Positions 1 to 12,367 of a stretch of 64,000 nt of DNA are shown piece after piece; within the stretch, counting starts at the first letter, position 1; the number at the start of each line of letters is the position of its first letter. Location of the stretch: NCBI RefSeq assembly GCF_905404315.1, contig NC_066279.1:7638501-7702500 (forward strand), read 5' to 3'. This DNA is from Leptidea sinapis. Lineage: Eukaryota; Arthropoda; Insecta; Lepidoptera; Pieridae. The notes beneath the pieces are model-generated. The model was not told the DNA's origin. It made no database searches and was given only the letters and a program-made list of their open reading frames with translations. The translations under genes were made by a program, and so were the position numbers.

Positions 1-628
1 CCATAATCTAGTTATCATACTTTTGAGCGGCTGCCATCTCGGATTTAAAAATGATCCCAAAATTGTTTTCTGCACCCTCGAGAACCTCGGACACGATATC
101 CATATTGCTTAAAACATAATTGTTTGCGGCAGCCCTCTTGGATTGCAAAAATGATCACAGAATTGTTCTCTGCACCCTCAAGAACCTCGGATACGTTACC
201 CATAATGTTGCTATCATACTTTTGAGCGGCGGCCATCTTGGATTTGAAAACTGATCACAAAATCTTTCTCTGAACCTTAGAGAACCTCGGGTATGATATC
301 CATATTGCTGAAAGCATAATTTTGTGCGGCGGCCATCTTGGATTTGAAAAATGGTTCACAAAATCGTTCTCAGTACCCTCGAGAACCTCGTATACGATAC
401 CCATAATGTAGTTATCATACTTATGAGCGGCAGCCATCTTAGATTTAAAAAATTATCATAAAATCGTTCTCAGCACCCTCGAGAACCTCGGATACGATAC
501 CCATATTGCTGAAATCATAATTTTGTGCGGCGGCCATCTTGGATTTGAAAAATGATCACAAATTCGTTCTCAGCACCTTCGAGAACTTCGGATACGATAC
601 CCATAATCTAGTTATCATACTTTTGAGC

Positions 629-727
629 GGCGGCCATCTCGGATTTAAAAATGATCCCAAAATTGTTTTCTGCACCCTCGAGAACCTCGGACACGATATC
701 CATATTGCTTAAAACATAATTGTTTGC
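629..727 (+). repeat. Exemplar 99-bp monomer (CTCGG / TGATCCC variant)
   Basis: A distinctive unit whose first half reads CCATCTCGGATTTAAAAATG followed by ATCCC and AAATTGTTTTCTGC. The second half is type B, ending CTTAAAACATAATTGTTTGC. It is one base shorter than the consensus. It is usually followed by a CCCTCTTGGATTGC unit, so the pair behaves as a linked cassette in zones A, C and G. In zones B and D the same first half precedes an ACTTAAAAGATAATTC end. Confidence 0.88.
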
Positions 728-827
728 GGCAGCCCTCTTGGATTGCAAAAATGATCACAGAATTTTTCTCTGCACCCTCAAGAACCTCGGATACGATACC
801 CATAATGTAGCTTTCATACTTTTGAGT
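728..827 (+). repeat. Exemplar CCCTC monomer (loses the CCAT core), 100 bp
   Basis: The unit begins GGCAGCCCTCTTGGATTGC rather than GGCGGCCATCTTGGATTTG, and carries ATCACAGAATT plus a CTCAAGAAC variant of the CTCGAGAAC dyad. CTCAAG is a CpG transition of the XhoI site. It follows the 99-bp unit in a fixed order. In HORs further along the window its homologues carry ATCGAAGAATTG (for example near 2,455 and 34,865). Confidence 0.85.
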
Positions 828-999
828 GAAGGCCATTTTGGAATTGAAAAATGATCACAATATCGTTCTCTGCACCCTCGAGAACCTCGGATACGATACC
901 CATAATCTAGTTATCATAATTTTGTGCGGCGGCCATCTTGGATTTGAAAAATGGATCACAAAATCGTTCTCAGCACCCTCGAGAACCTCGTATACGATA

Positions 1000-1760
1000 C
1001 CCATAATCTAGTTATCATAATTTTGAGCGGCGGCCATCTTGAATTTGAAAAATGATCACAAAATCGTTCTCTGCACCCTCGAGAACCTCGGACACGATAT
1101 CCATATTGCTTAAATCATAATTTTATGTGGCGGCCATCTTGGATTTTTTAAAAATGATCAGAAAATCGTTCTCAGCACCCTCGAGAACCTCGGATACGAT
1201 ACCCATAATGTAGTTTTCATACTTTTGATTGGCGGCCATCTTGGATTTGAAAAATGATCACGAAATCGTTCTCTGCACCCTCGAGAACCTCGGACACGAT
1301 ATCCATATTGCTGAAATCATATATTTTGTGCGGCGGCCATCTTGCATTTGAAAATTATCACAAAATCGTTCTCGGCACCCTCGAGAACTTCGGATACGAT
1401 ACCCATAATGTAGTTATCATAATTTTGAGCGGCAGCTATCTTGTATTTCAAAAATGTTCACAAAATAGTTCTGTGCACTCTCGAGAACCTCGGATACGAT
1501 ACTCATAATGAAGTTATCATACTTTTGATGGGCGGCCAGGATTTGAAAAATGATCACAAAATCGTTCTCAGCACCCTCGAGAACATCGGATACGATACCC
1601 ATACTCTAGTTATCATACTTTTGAGCGGCGGCCATCTTGGATTTTTTAAAAATGATCACAAAATCGTTCTCTGCACCCTCGAGAACCTCGGATACGATAC
1701 CCATAATGTAGTTATCATACTTTTGAGCGGCGGCCATCTTAGATTTTTTAAAAATGATCA
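1000..1760 (+). repeat. ~760-bp block shared with 5,607-6,367
   Basis: This block matches 5,607-6,367 at a constant offset of 4,607 bp with only a few substitutions (for example ATCACGAAATC against ATCACAAAATC, and CCCATAATG against CCCGTAATG). It contains the unusual GGGCGGCCAGGATTTG monomer (CCATCTT replaced by CAGG) and the TTGTATTTCAAAAATGTTC monomer. A third copy is at the start of the second zone B block (~17,261-17,815). Confidence 0.85.
1627..1728 (+). repeat. Exemplar 102-bp monomer (expanded T/A tract)
   Basis: The same monomer with GGATTTTTTAAAAATGATC replacing GGATTTGAAAAATGATC, which adds 2 bp in the A/T tract. Neighbouring alleles with 5T+5A (101 bp) or 5T+6A (102 bp) occur, for example near 4,441 and 13,081. 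The length is a multiple of three, which explains many long open frames. It occupies fixed slots in the higher-order repeats. Confidence 0.88.
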
Positions 1761-2629
1761 CAATAGCATTCTTAGCACCCTCGAGAACCTCGGATACGAT
1801 CCCCATAATCTAATTATCATAATTTTGAGCGGCGGCCATCTTGGATTTGAAAAATGATCACAAAATCGTTCACTGCACCCTCGAAAACCTCGGATACGAT
1901 ACCCATAATGTAGTTATCATAATTATGAGCGGCAGCTATCTTGTATTTCAAAAATGTTCACAAAATCGTTCTGTGCACTCTCGAGAACCTCGGCTACGAT
2001 ACCCCTATTTTTGTGATCATAATCTTGCACGGCGGCCATCCTGGATTTGAAAAATGATCACAAAATCGTTCTCAGCACCCTCGAAAACCTCGGATACGAT
2101 ACCCATAATGTAGTTATCATACTTTTGAGCGGCGGCCATCTTGGATTTGAAAACTGATCACAAAATCGTTCTCTGCACCCTCGAGAACCTCGGGTACGAT
2201 ATCCATATTGCTGAAATTATAATTTTGTGCGGCGGCAATTTTGGATTTGAAAAATGATCACAAAATCGTTCTTTGCACCCTCGAGAACCTCGGACACGAT
2301 ACCCATAATCTATTTATCAAACTTTTGAGCGGCAGCCATCTCGGATTCAAAAATGATCGCAAAATTGTTTTCCGCACCCTCGAGAACCACGGACACGATA
2401 TCCATATTGCTTAAAACATAATTGTTTGCGGACGCCCTCTTGGATTGCAAAAATGATCGAAGAATTGTTCCCTGCACCCTCGAGAACCTCGGACACGATA
2501 TCCATATTGCTGAAATCATAATTTTGTGCGGCGGCCATCTTGGATTTGAAAAATGATCACCAAATCGTTCTCTGCACCCTCGAGAACCTCGGGTACGATA
2601 TCCATATTGCTGAAATCATAATTTTGTGC

Positions 2630-2729
2630 GGCGGCCATCTTGGATTTGAAAAATGATCACAAATTCGTTCTCAGCACCCTCGAGAACTTCGGATACGATA
2701 CCCATAATGTAGTTATCATACTTTTGAGC
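2630..2729 (+). repeat. Exemplar type A monomer, 100 bp
   Basis: A representative type A unit, phased to begin at GGCGGCC. The second half reads GGATACGATACCCATAATG then TAGTTATCATACTTTTGAGC. It has no EcoRV site. The 5' half carries CCATCTTGG, TGATCAC and CTCGAG. Type A is the commonest second half in the window and usually alternates with type B. Confidence 0.9.
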
Positions 2730-2829
2730 GGCGGCCATCTTGGATTTGAAAAATGATCACAAAATCGTTCTCTGCACCCTCGAGAACCTCGGGTACGATA
2801 TCCATATTGCTGAAATCATAATTTTGTGC
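2730..2829 (+). repeat. Exemplar type B monomer, 100 bp
   Basis: A representative type B unit directly following a type A unit. The second half reads GATATCCATATTGCTG then AAATCATAATTTTGTGC, so it carries an EcoRV site (GATATC) that type A lacks. The dyad GTTCTC-N9-GAGAAC lies at 2,767-2,787 and overlaps the XhoI site. Sub-variants end in TTTTATGC (frequent in zone B) or in a TTGTTTGC or TTATTTGC end (zones A, C, G). Confidence 0.9.
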
Positions 2830-3001
2830 GGCGGCAATCTTGGATTTGAACAATGATCACAAAATCGTTCTCTGCACCCTCGAGAACCTCGGGTACCATA
2901 TCCATATTGCTGAAATCATAATTTTGTGCGGCGGCCATCTTGGATTTGAAAAATGATCACAAATTCGTTCTCAGCACCCTCGAGAACTTCGGATACGATA
3001 C

Positions 3002-4111
3002 CCATAATCTAGTTATCATACTTTTGAGCGGCTGCCATCTCGGATTTAAAAATGATCCCAAAATTGTTTTCTGCACCCTCGAGAACCTCGGACACGATAT
3101 CCATATTGCTTAAAACATAATTGTTTGCGGCAGCCCTCTTGGATTGCAAAAATGATCACAGAATTGTTCTCTGCACCCTCAAGAACCTCGGATACGTTAC
3201 CCATAATGTTGCTATCATACTTTTGAGCGGCGGCCATCTTGGATTTGAAAACTGATCACAAAATCTTTCTCTGAACCTTAGAGAACCTCGGGTATAATAT
3301 CCATATTGCTGAAAGCATAATTTTGTGCGGCGGCCATCTTGGATTTGAAAAATGGTTCACAAAATCGTTCTCAGTACCCTCGAGAACCTCGTATACGATA
3401 CCCATAATGTAGTTATCATACTTATGAGCGGCAGCCATCTTAGATTTAAAAAATTATCATAAAATCGTTCTCTGCACCCTCGAGAGCCTCGGACACGATA
3501 TCCATATTGCTGAAATTATAATTTTGTGCGGCGGCCATCTTGGATTTGAAAAATGATCACCAAATCGTTCTCAGCACCCTCGAGAACCTCGGATACGATA
3601 CCCATATTGCTGAAATCATAATTTTGTGCGGCGGCCATCTTGGATTTGAAAAATGATCACAAATTCGTTCTCAGCACCTTCGAGAACTTCGGATACGATA
3701 CCCATAATCTAGTTATCATACTTTTGAGCGGCGGCCATCTCGGATTTAAAAATGATCCCAAAATTGTTTTCTGCACCCTCGAGAACCTCGGACACGATAT
3801 CCATATTGCTTAAAACATAATTGTTTGCGGCAGCCCTCTTGGATTGCAAAAATGATCACAGAATTGTTCTCTGCACCCTCAAGAACCTCGGATACGATAC
3901 CCATAATGTAGCTTTCATACTTTTGAGTGAAGGCCATTTTGGAATTGAAAAATGATCACAATATCGTTCTCTGCACCCTCGAGAACCTCGGATACGATAC
4001 CCATAATCTAGTTATCATAATTTTGTGCGGCGGCCATCTTGGATTTGAAAAATGGATCACAAAATCGTTCTCAGCACCCTCGAGAACCTCGTATACGATA
4101 CCCATAATTTA
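3002..4111 (+). repeat. 3.0-3.1 kb duplication, copy 2
   Basis: Homologue of 1-1,010 with one extra 100-bp monomer near 3,473-3,572 (the GAGAGCCTCGGACACG type). Differences elsewhere are isolated single bases, for example GGTATAATATCC here against GGTATGATATCC in copy 1. Its left part also matches zone C around 35,412-36,315. Confidence 0.85.
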
Positions 4112-4312
4112 GTTATCATACTTATGAGCGGCAGCCATCTTAGATTTAAAAAATTATCATAAAATCGTTCTCTGCACCCTCGAGAGCCTCGGACACGATA
4201 TCCATATTGCTGAAATTATAATTTTGTGCGGCGGCCATCTTGGATTAGAAAAATGATCACCAAATCGTTCTCAGCACCCTCGAGAACCTCGGATACGATA
4301 CCCATAATGTAG

Positions 4313-5318
4313 TTATCATACTTTCGAGCGGCGGCCATCTTGAATTTGAAAAATGATCATAAAATCGTTCTCTGCACCCTCGAGAACCTAGGACACGATA
4401 TCCATATTGCTTAAATCATAATTTTATGCGGCGGCCATCTTGGATTTTTAAAAATGATCAGAAAATCGTTCTCAGCACCCTCGAGAACCTCGGATACGAT
4501 ACCCATAATGTAGTTTTCATACTTTTGATTGGCGGCCATCTTGGATTTGAAAAATGATCACAAAATCGTTCTCTGCACCCTCGAGAACCTCGGACACGAT
4601 ATCCATATTGCTAAAATCATAATTTAATGCGGCGGCCATCTTGGATTTGAAAAATGATTACAAAATCGTTCACTGCACCCTCGAGAACCTCGGATACGAT
4701 ACCCATAATGTAGTTCTCATACTTTTGAGCGGCGGCCATCTAAGATTTTTTAAAAATGATCACAAAATCGTTCTCAGCACCCTCGAGAACCTCGGATACG
4801 ATACCCATAATGTAGTTATCATACTTTCGAGCGGCGGCCATCTTGAATTTGAAAAATGATCATAAAATCGTTCTCTGCACCCTCGAGAACCTAGGACACG
4901 ATATCCATATTGCTTAAATCATAATTTTATGCGGCGGCCATCTTGGATTTTTAAAAATGATCAGAAAATCGTTCTCAGCACCCTCGAGAACCTCGGATAC
5001 GATACCCATAATGTAGTTTTCATACTTTTGATTGGCGGCCATCTTGGATTTGAAAAATGATCACAAAATCGTTCTCTGCACCCTCGAGAACCTCGGACAC
5101 GATATCCATATTGCTAAAATCATAATTTAATGCGGCGGCCATCTTGGATTTGAAAAATGATTACAAAATCGTTCACTGCACCCTCGAGAACCTCGGATAC
5201 GATACCCATAATGTAGTTTTCATACTTTTGATTGGCGGCCATCTTGGATTTGAAAAATGATCACAAAATCGTTCTCTGCACCCTCGAGAACCTCGGACAC
5301 GATATCCATATTGCTAAA
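4313..5318 (+). repeat. Tandem 503-bp HOR (5-mer), two copies plus a 200-bp dimer
   Basis: Landmark CTTTCGAGCGG at 4,321 recurs at 4,824, and the ATGATTACAAAATCGTTCAC monomer at ~4,641 recurs at ~5,144, both offset by 503 bp. A private marker, CTAGGACACG (CTCGG changed to CTAGG), is present in both copies, showing recent duplication. The last dimer is repeated again at +200 bp (5,144 to 5,344). Confidence 0.85.
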
Positions 5319-8300
5319 ATCATAATTTAATGCGGCGGCCATCTTGGATTTGAAAAATGATTACAAAATCGTTCACTGCACCCTCGAGAACCTCGGATAC
5401 GATACCCATAATGTAGTTCTCATACTTTTGAGCGGCGGCCATCTAAGATTTTTTAAAAATGATCACAAAATCGTTCTCAGCACCCTCGAGAACCTCGGAT
5501 ACGATACCCATAATGTAGCTTTCATACTTTTGAGTGAAGGCCATCTTGGTATTGAAAAATGATCACAATATCGTTCTCTGCACCCTCGAGAACCTCGGAT
5601 ACGATACCCATAATCTAGTTATCATAATTTTGAGCGGCGGCCATCTTGAATTTGAAAAATGATCACAAAATCGTTCTCTGCACCCTCGAGAACCTCGGAC
5701 ACGATATCCATATTGCTTAAATCATAATTTTATGTGGCGGCCATCTTGGATTTTTTAAAAATGATCAGAAAATCGTTCTCAGCACCCTCGAGAACCTCGG
5801 ATACGATACCCATAATGTAGTTTTCATACTTTTGATTGGCGGCCATCTTGGATTTGAAAAATGATCACAAAATCGTTCTCTGCACCCTCGAGAACCTCGG
5901 ACACGATATCCATATTGCTGAAATCATATATTTTGTGCGGCGGCCATCTTGCATTTGAAAATTATCACAAAATCGTTCTCGGCACCCTCGAGAACTTCGG
6001 ATACGATACCCGTAATGTAGTTATCATAATTTTGAGCGGCAGCTATCTTGTATTTCAAAAATGTTCACAAAATAGTTCTGTGCACTCTCGAGAACCTCGG
6101 ATACGATACTCATAATGAAGTTATCATACTTTTGATGGGCGGCCAGGATTTGAAAAATGATCACAAAATCGTTCTCAGCACCCTCGAGAACATCGGATAC
6201 GATACCCATACTCTAGTTATCATACTTTTGAGCGGCGGCCATCTTGGATTTTTTAAAAATGATCACAAAATCGTTCTCTGCACCCTCGAGAACCTCGGAT
6301 ACGATACCCATAATGTAGTTATCATACTTTTGAGCGGCGGCCATCTTAGATTTTTTAAAAATGATCACAAAATCGTTCTTAGCACCCTCGAGAACCTCGG
6401 ATACGATACCCATAATGTAGCTTTCATACTTTTGAGTGAAGGCCATCTTGGTATTGAAAAATGATCACAATATCGTTCTCTGCACCCTCGAGAACCTCGG
6501 ATACGATACCCATAATCTAGTTATCATAATTTTGTGCAGCGGCCATCTTGGATTTGAAAAATGGATCACAAAATCGTTCTCAGCACCCTCGTGAACCTCG
6601 TATACGATACCCATTATGTAGTTATCATACTTATGAGCGGCAGCCATCTTAGATTTAAAAAATTATCATAAAATCGTTCTCTGCACCCTCGAGAGCCTCG
6701 GACACGATATCCATATTGCTGAAATTATAATTTTGTGCGGCGGCCATCTTGGATATGAAAAATGATCACAAAATCGTTCTGTGCACTCTCGAGTACCTCG
6801 GGTAGGATAGCCATATTTTTATGATCATAATCTTGCGCGGCGGCCATCTTGGATTTGAAAACTGATCACAAAAACGTTCTCAGCAACCTCGAGAAACTCG
6901 GATACGATACCCATAATGTAGTTATCATACTTTCGAGCGGCGGCCATCTTGAATTTGAAAACTGATCACAAAATCGTTCTCTGCTCCCTCGAGAACCTCG
7001 GACACGATATCCATATTGCTTAAATCATAATTTTATGCGGCGGCCATCTTGGATTTTTTAAAAATGATCAGAAAATCGTTCTCAGCACCCTCGAGAACCT
7101 CGGATACGATACCCATAATGTAGTTTTCATACTTTTGATTGGCGGCCATCTTGGATTTGAAAAATGATCACAAAATCGTTCTCTGCACCCTCGAGAACCT
7201 CGGACACGATATCCATATTGCTTAAATCATAATTTTATGCGGCGGCCATATTGGATTTGAAAAATGATAACAAAATCGTTCACTGCACCCTCGAGAACCT
7301 CGGATACGATACCCATAATGTAGCTTTCATACTTTTGAGTGAAGGCCATCTTGGTATTGAAAAATGATCACAATATCGTTCTCTGCACCCTCGAGAACCT
7401 CGGATACGATACCCATAATGTGGTTATCATAATTTTTAGCGGCGGCCATCTTGGATTTCAAAAATGATCACAAAATCGTTCTGTGCACTCTCGAGTACCT
7501 CGGGTAGGATAGCCATATTTTTATGATCATAATCTTGCGCGGCGGCCATCTTGGATTTGAAAACTGATCACAAAAACGTTCTCAGCAACCTCGAGAAACT
7601 CGGATACGATACCCATAATGTAGTTATCATACTTTCGAGCGGCGGCCATCTTGAATTTGAAAACTGATCACAAAATCGTTCTCTGCTCCCTCGAGAACCT
7701 CGGACACGATATCCATATTGCTTAAATCATAATTTTATGCGGCGGCCATCTTGGATTTTTTAAAAATGATCAGAAAATCGTTCTCAGCACCCTCGAGAAC
7801 CTCGGATACGATACCCATAATGTAGTTTTCATACTTTTGATTGGCGGCCATCTTGGATTTGAAAAATGATCACAAAATCGTTCTCAGCACCCTTGAGAAC
7901 CTCGTATACGATACCCATAATGTAGTTATCATACTTATGAGCGGCAGCCATCTTAGATTTAAAAAATTATCATAAAATCGTTCTCTGCACCCTCGAGAGC
8001 CTCGGACACGATATCCATATTGCTGAAATTATAATTTTGTGCGGCGGCCATCTTGGATTTGAAAAATGATCACCAAATCGTTCTCAGCACCCTCGAGAAC
8101 CTCGGATACGATACCCATAATGAAGTTATCATACTTTCGAGCGGCGGCCATCTTGAATTTGAAAACTGATCACAAAATCGTTCTCTGCTCCCTCGAGAAC
8201 CTCGGACACGATATCCATATTGCTTAAATCATAATTTTATGCGGCGGCCATCTTGGATTTTTTAAAAATGATCAGAAAATCGTTCTCAGCACCCTCGAGA

Positions 8301-9344
8301 ACCTCGTATACGATACCCATAATGTAGTTTTCATACTTTTGATTGGCGGCCATCTTGGATTTGAAAAATGATCACAAAATCGTTCTCTGCACCCTCGAGA
8401 ACCTCGGACACGATATCCATATTGCTAAAATCATAATTTAATGCGGCGGCCATCTTGGATTTGAAAAATGATTACAAAATCGTTCACTGCACCCTCGAGA
8501 ACCTCGGATACGATACCCATAATGTAGTTCTCATACTTTTGAGCGGCGGCCATCTAAGATTTTTTAAAAATGATCACAAAATCGTTCTCAGCACCCTCGA
8601 GAACCTCGGATACGATACCCATAATGTAGCTTTCATTCTTTTGAGTGAAGGCCATCTTGGTATTGAAAAATGATCACAATATCGTTCTCTGCACCCTCGA
8701 GAACCTCGGATACGATACCCATAATCTAGTTATCATAATTTTGAGCGGCGGCCATCTTGAATTTGAAAAATGATCACAAAATCGTTCTCTGCACCCTCGA
8801 GAACCTCGGACACGATATCCATATTGCTTAAATCATAATTTTATGTGGCGGCCATCTTGGATTTTTTAAAAATGATCAGAAAATCCTTCTCAGCACCCTC
8901 GAGAACCTCGGATACGATACCCATAATGTAGTTTTAATACTTTTGATTGGCGGCCATCTTGGATTTGAAAAATGATCACAAAATCGTTCTCTGCACCCTC
9001 GAGAACCTCGGACACGATATCCATATTGCTGAAATCATATATTTTGTGCGGCGGCCATCTTGCATTTGAAAATTATCACAAAATCGTTCTCGGCACCCTC
9101 GAGAACCTCGGATACGATACCCATAATGTAGTTATCTTAATTTTGAGCGGCAGCTATCTTGTATTTCAAAAATGTTCACAAAATAGGTCTGTGCACTCTC
9201 GAGAACCTCAGATACGATACTCATAATGAAGTTATCATACTTTTGATGGGCGGCCAGGATTTGAAAAATGATCACAAAATCGTTCTCAGCACCCTCGAGA
9301 ACATCGGATACGATACCCATACTCTAGTTATCATACTTTTGAGC

Positions 9345-10130
9345 GGCGGCCATCTCGGATTTAAAAATGATCCCAAAATTGTTTTCTGCACCCTCGAGAA
9401 CCTCGGACACGATATCCATATTACTTAAAAGATAATTCTTTGCGGCAGCCCTCTTGGATTGCAAAAATCATCACAGAATTTTTCTCTGCACCCTCGAAAA
9501 CCTCGGAAACGATACCCATAATGTAGTTATCATACTTTTGAGCGCCGGCCATCTCGGATATAAAAATGATCCCAAAATTGTTTTCTGCACCCTCGAGAAC
9601 CTCGGACACGATACCCATAATGTAGTTATCATTCTTTTGAGCGGCGGCCATCTTGGATTTTTTAAAAATGATCACAAAATCGTTCTCTGCACCCTCGAGA
9701 ACCTCGGATACGATACCCATAATCTAGTAATCATAATTTTTAGCGGCGTCCCTCTTGGATTTAAAAAATGATCACAAAATCGTTCTCTGCACCCTCGAGA
9801 ACCTCGGATACGACAACCATAATGTAGTTATCATAATTTTGAGCAGCGGCCATCTTGGATTTCAAAAATGATCACAAAATCGTTCTGTGCACTCTCGAGA
9901 ACCTCGGATGCGATACCCGTATTTTACGACAACCATAATGTAGTTATCATAATTTTGAGCAGCGGCCAGCTTGGATTTGAAAACTGATCACAAAATCGTT
10001 CTCTGCACCCTCGAGAACCTCGGACACGATATCCATATTGCTTAAATTATAATTATGTGCGGCGGCCATCTTGTATTTGAAAAATGATCACCAAATCGTT
10101 CTCAGCACCCTCGAGAACCTCGGATACAAT
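9345..10130 (+). repeat. Zone-D-like segment inside zone B copy 1
   Basis: Begins with the CTCGGATTTAAAAATGATCCC-class unit followed by AGATAATTCTTTGCGGCAGC, the AAATCATCACAGAATTTTTC unit, the GCGCCGGCCATCTCGG unit and the GCGTCCCTCTTGG unit, in the same order as the 1,526-bp HOR of zone D. It ends with a 116-bp monomer at 9,811-9,926. It shows zones B and D share an ancestral block. Confidence 0.85.
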
Positions 10131-12267
10131 ACCCTTAATGTAGTTATAATACTTATGAGCGGCAGCCATCTTGGATTTGAAAAATGATCACAAATTCGTT
10201 CTCAGCATCCTCGGGAACTTCGGATACGATACCCATAATCTAGTTATCATACTTTTGAGCGGCGGCCATCTCGGATTTAAAAATGATCCCAAAATTGTTT
10301 TCTGCACCCTCGAGAACCTCGGACACGATATCCATATTGCTTAAAACATAATTGTTTGCGGCAGCCCTCTTGGATTGCAAAAATGATCACAGAATTGTTC
10401 TCTGCACCCTCGAGAACCTCGGACACGATATCCATATTGCTGAAATCATAATTTTGTGCGGCGGCCATCTTGGATTTGAAAAATGATCACCAAATCGTTC
10501 TCTGCACCCTCGAGAACCTCGGGTACGATATCCATATTACTGAAAGCATAATTTTGTGCGGCGGCCATCTTGGATTTGAAAAATGGATCACAAAATCGTT
10601 CTCAGCACCCTCGAGAACCTCGTATACGATACCCATAATGTAGTTATCATACTTATGAGCGGCAGCCATCCTAGATTTAAAAAATTATCATAAAATCGTT
10701 CTCTGCACCCTCGAGAGCCTCGGTCACGATATCCATATTGCTGAAATTATAATTTTGTGCGGCGGCCATCTTGGATTTGAAAAATTATCACCAAATCGTT
10801 CTCAGCACCCTCGAGATCCTCGGATACGATACCCATAATGTAGTTATCATACTTTCGAGCGGCGGCCATCTTGAATTTGAAAAATGATCACAAAATCGTT
10901 CTCTGCACCCTCGAGAACCTCGGACACGATATCCATATTTCTTAAATCATAATTTTATGCGGCGGCCATCTTGGATTTTTTAAAAATGATCAGAAAATCG
11001 TTCTCAGCACCCTCGAGAACCTCGGATACGATACCCATAATGTAGTTTTCATACTTTTGATTGGCGGCCATCTTGGATTTGAAAAATGATCCCAAAATCG
11101 TTCTCTGCACCCTCGAGAACCTCGGACACGATATCCATATTGCTAAAATCATAATTTTATGCGGCGGCCATCTTGGATTTGAAAAATGATAACAAAATCG
11201 TTCACTGCACCCTCGAGAACCTCGGATACGATACCCATAATGTAGTTATCATACTTTTGAGCGGCGGCCATCTTAGATTTTTTAAAAATGATCACAAAAT
11301 CGTTCTTAGCACCCTCGAGAACCTCGGATACGATACCCATAATGTAGCTTTCATACTTTTGAGTGAAGGCCATCTTGGTATTGAAAAATGATCACAATAT
11401 CGTTCTCTGCACCCTCGAGAACCTCGGATACGATACCCATAATCTAGTTATCATAATTTTGTGCAGCGGCCATCTTGGATTTGAAAAATGGATCACAAAA
11501 TCGTTCTCAGCACCCTCGTGAACCTCGTATACGATACCCATAATGTAGTTATCATACTTATGAGCGGCAGCCATCTTAGATTTAAAAAATTATCATAAAA
11601 TCGTTCTCTGCACCCTCGAGAGCCTCGGACACGATATCCATATTGCTGAAATTATAATTTTGTGCGGCGGCCATCTTGGATATGAAAAATGATCACCAAA
11701 TCGTTCTCAGCACCCTCGAGAACCTCGGATACGATACCCATAATGTAGTTATCATACTTTCGAGCGGCGGCCATCTTGAATTTGAAAACTGATCACAAAA
11801 TCGTTCTCTGCTCCCTCGAGAACCTCGGACACGATATCCATATTGCTTAAATCATAATTTTATGCGGCGGCCATTTTGGATTTTTTAAAAATGATCAGAA
11901 AATCGTTCTCAGCACCCTCGAGAACCTCGGATACGATACCCATAATGTAGTTTTCATACTTTTGATTGGCGGCCATCTTGGATTTGAAAAATGATCACAA
12001 AATCGTTCTCTGCACCCTCGAGAACCTCGGACACGATATCCATATTGCTAAAATCATAATTTTATGCGGCGGCCATATTGGATTTGAAAAATGATAACAA
12101 AATCGTTCACTGCACCCTCGAGAACCTCGGATACGATACCCATAATGTAGCTTTCACACTTTTGAGTGAAGGCCATCTTGGTATTGAAAAATGATCACAA
12201 TATCGTTCTCTGCACCCTCGAGAACCTCGGATACGATACCCATAATGTGGTTATCATAATTTTTAGC

Positions 12268-12367
12268 GGCGGCCATCTTGGATTTCAAAATTGATCACAA
12301 AATCGTTCTGTGCACTCTCGAGTACCTCGGATAGGATAGCCATATTTTTATGATCATAATCTTGCGC
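12268..12367 (+). repeat. Exemplar type C monomer, 100 bp
   Basis: A representative type C unit. The first half has GATTTCAAAA and GTTCTGTGCACTC. The second half reads GAGTACCTCGGATAGGATAG, then CCATATTTTTATGATCATAA and TCTTGCGC. It occurs once per ~1.2-kb unit in zone B and therefore marks HOR periodicity. A related form with AGGAAACCC instead of AGGATAGCC occurs in zones C and G. Confidence 0.88.

Larger units (their letters stand above)
1..1010 (+). repeat. 3.0-3.1 kb duplication, copy 1 (left end truncated by window)
   Basis: This block matches 3,002-4,111. The offset is 3,001 bp up to about position 471 and 3,101 bp afterwards, so this copy lacks exactly one monomer relative to the other. 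Shared private variants include GCTGCCATCTC near 30/3,031 and the CTGAACCTTAGAGAAC unit near 271/3,272. The match ends near 1,010, where the downstream monomers differ. Confidence 0.85.
1775..3905 (+). repeat. 2.1-kb block shared with 34,185-36,315
   Basis: About 21 monomers aligned to 34,185-36,315 at a constant offset of 32,410 bp, with no length change over the whole stretch and only scattered substitutions. It includes the GATCCCCATAATCTAATT monomer, the CTCGGCTACG/CTCGGTTACG monomer, the ACCACGGACACG monomer and the TTAGAGAACC monomer. The left ~0.8 kb also matches 31,586 onward at an offset of 29,811. Confidence 0.85.
1..5606 (+). repeat. Zone A: mixed higher-order blocks
   Basis: About 56 monomers of mixed type with no single short HOR. 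It holds a 3.0-3.1 kb imperfect duplication, a 2.1-kb block shared at constant offset with zone C, a ~760-bp block shared with the start of zone B, and a run of 503-bp units. No non-satellite sequence is seen. The zone looks like a patchwork of pieces found in purer form elsewhere in the window. Confidence 0.8.

Noticed and set aside
2767..2787. GTTCTC-N9-GAGAAC as a bacterial terminator, heat-shock element or steroid-type response element
   Set aside because: There is no U-rich tail or gene for a terminator, the spacing does not fit the contiguous nGAAn units of a heat-shock element, and the half-sites do not match a steroid-receptor palindrome with 3-bp spacing.
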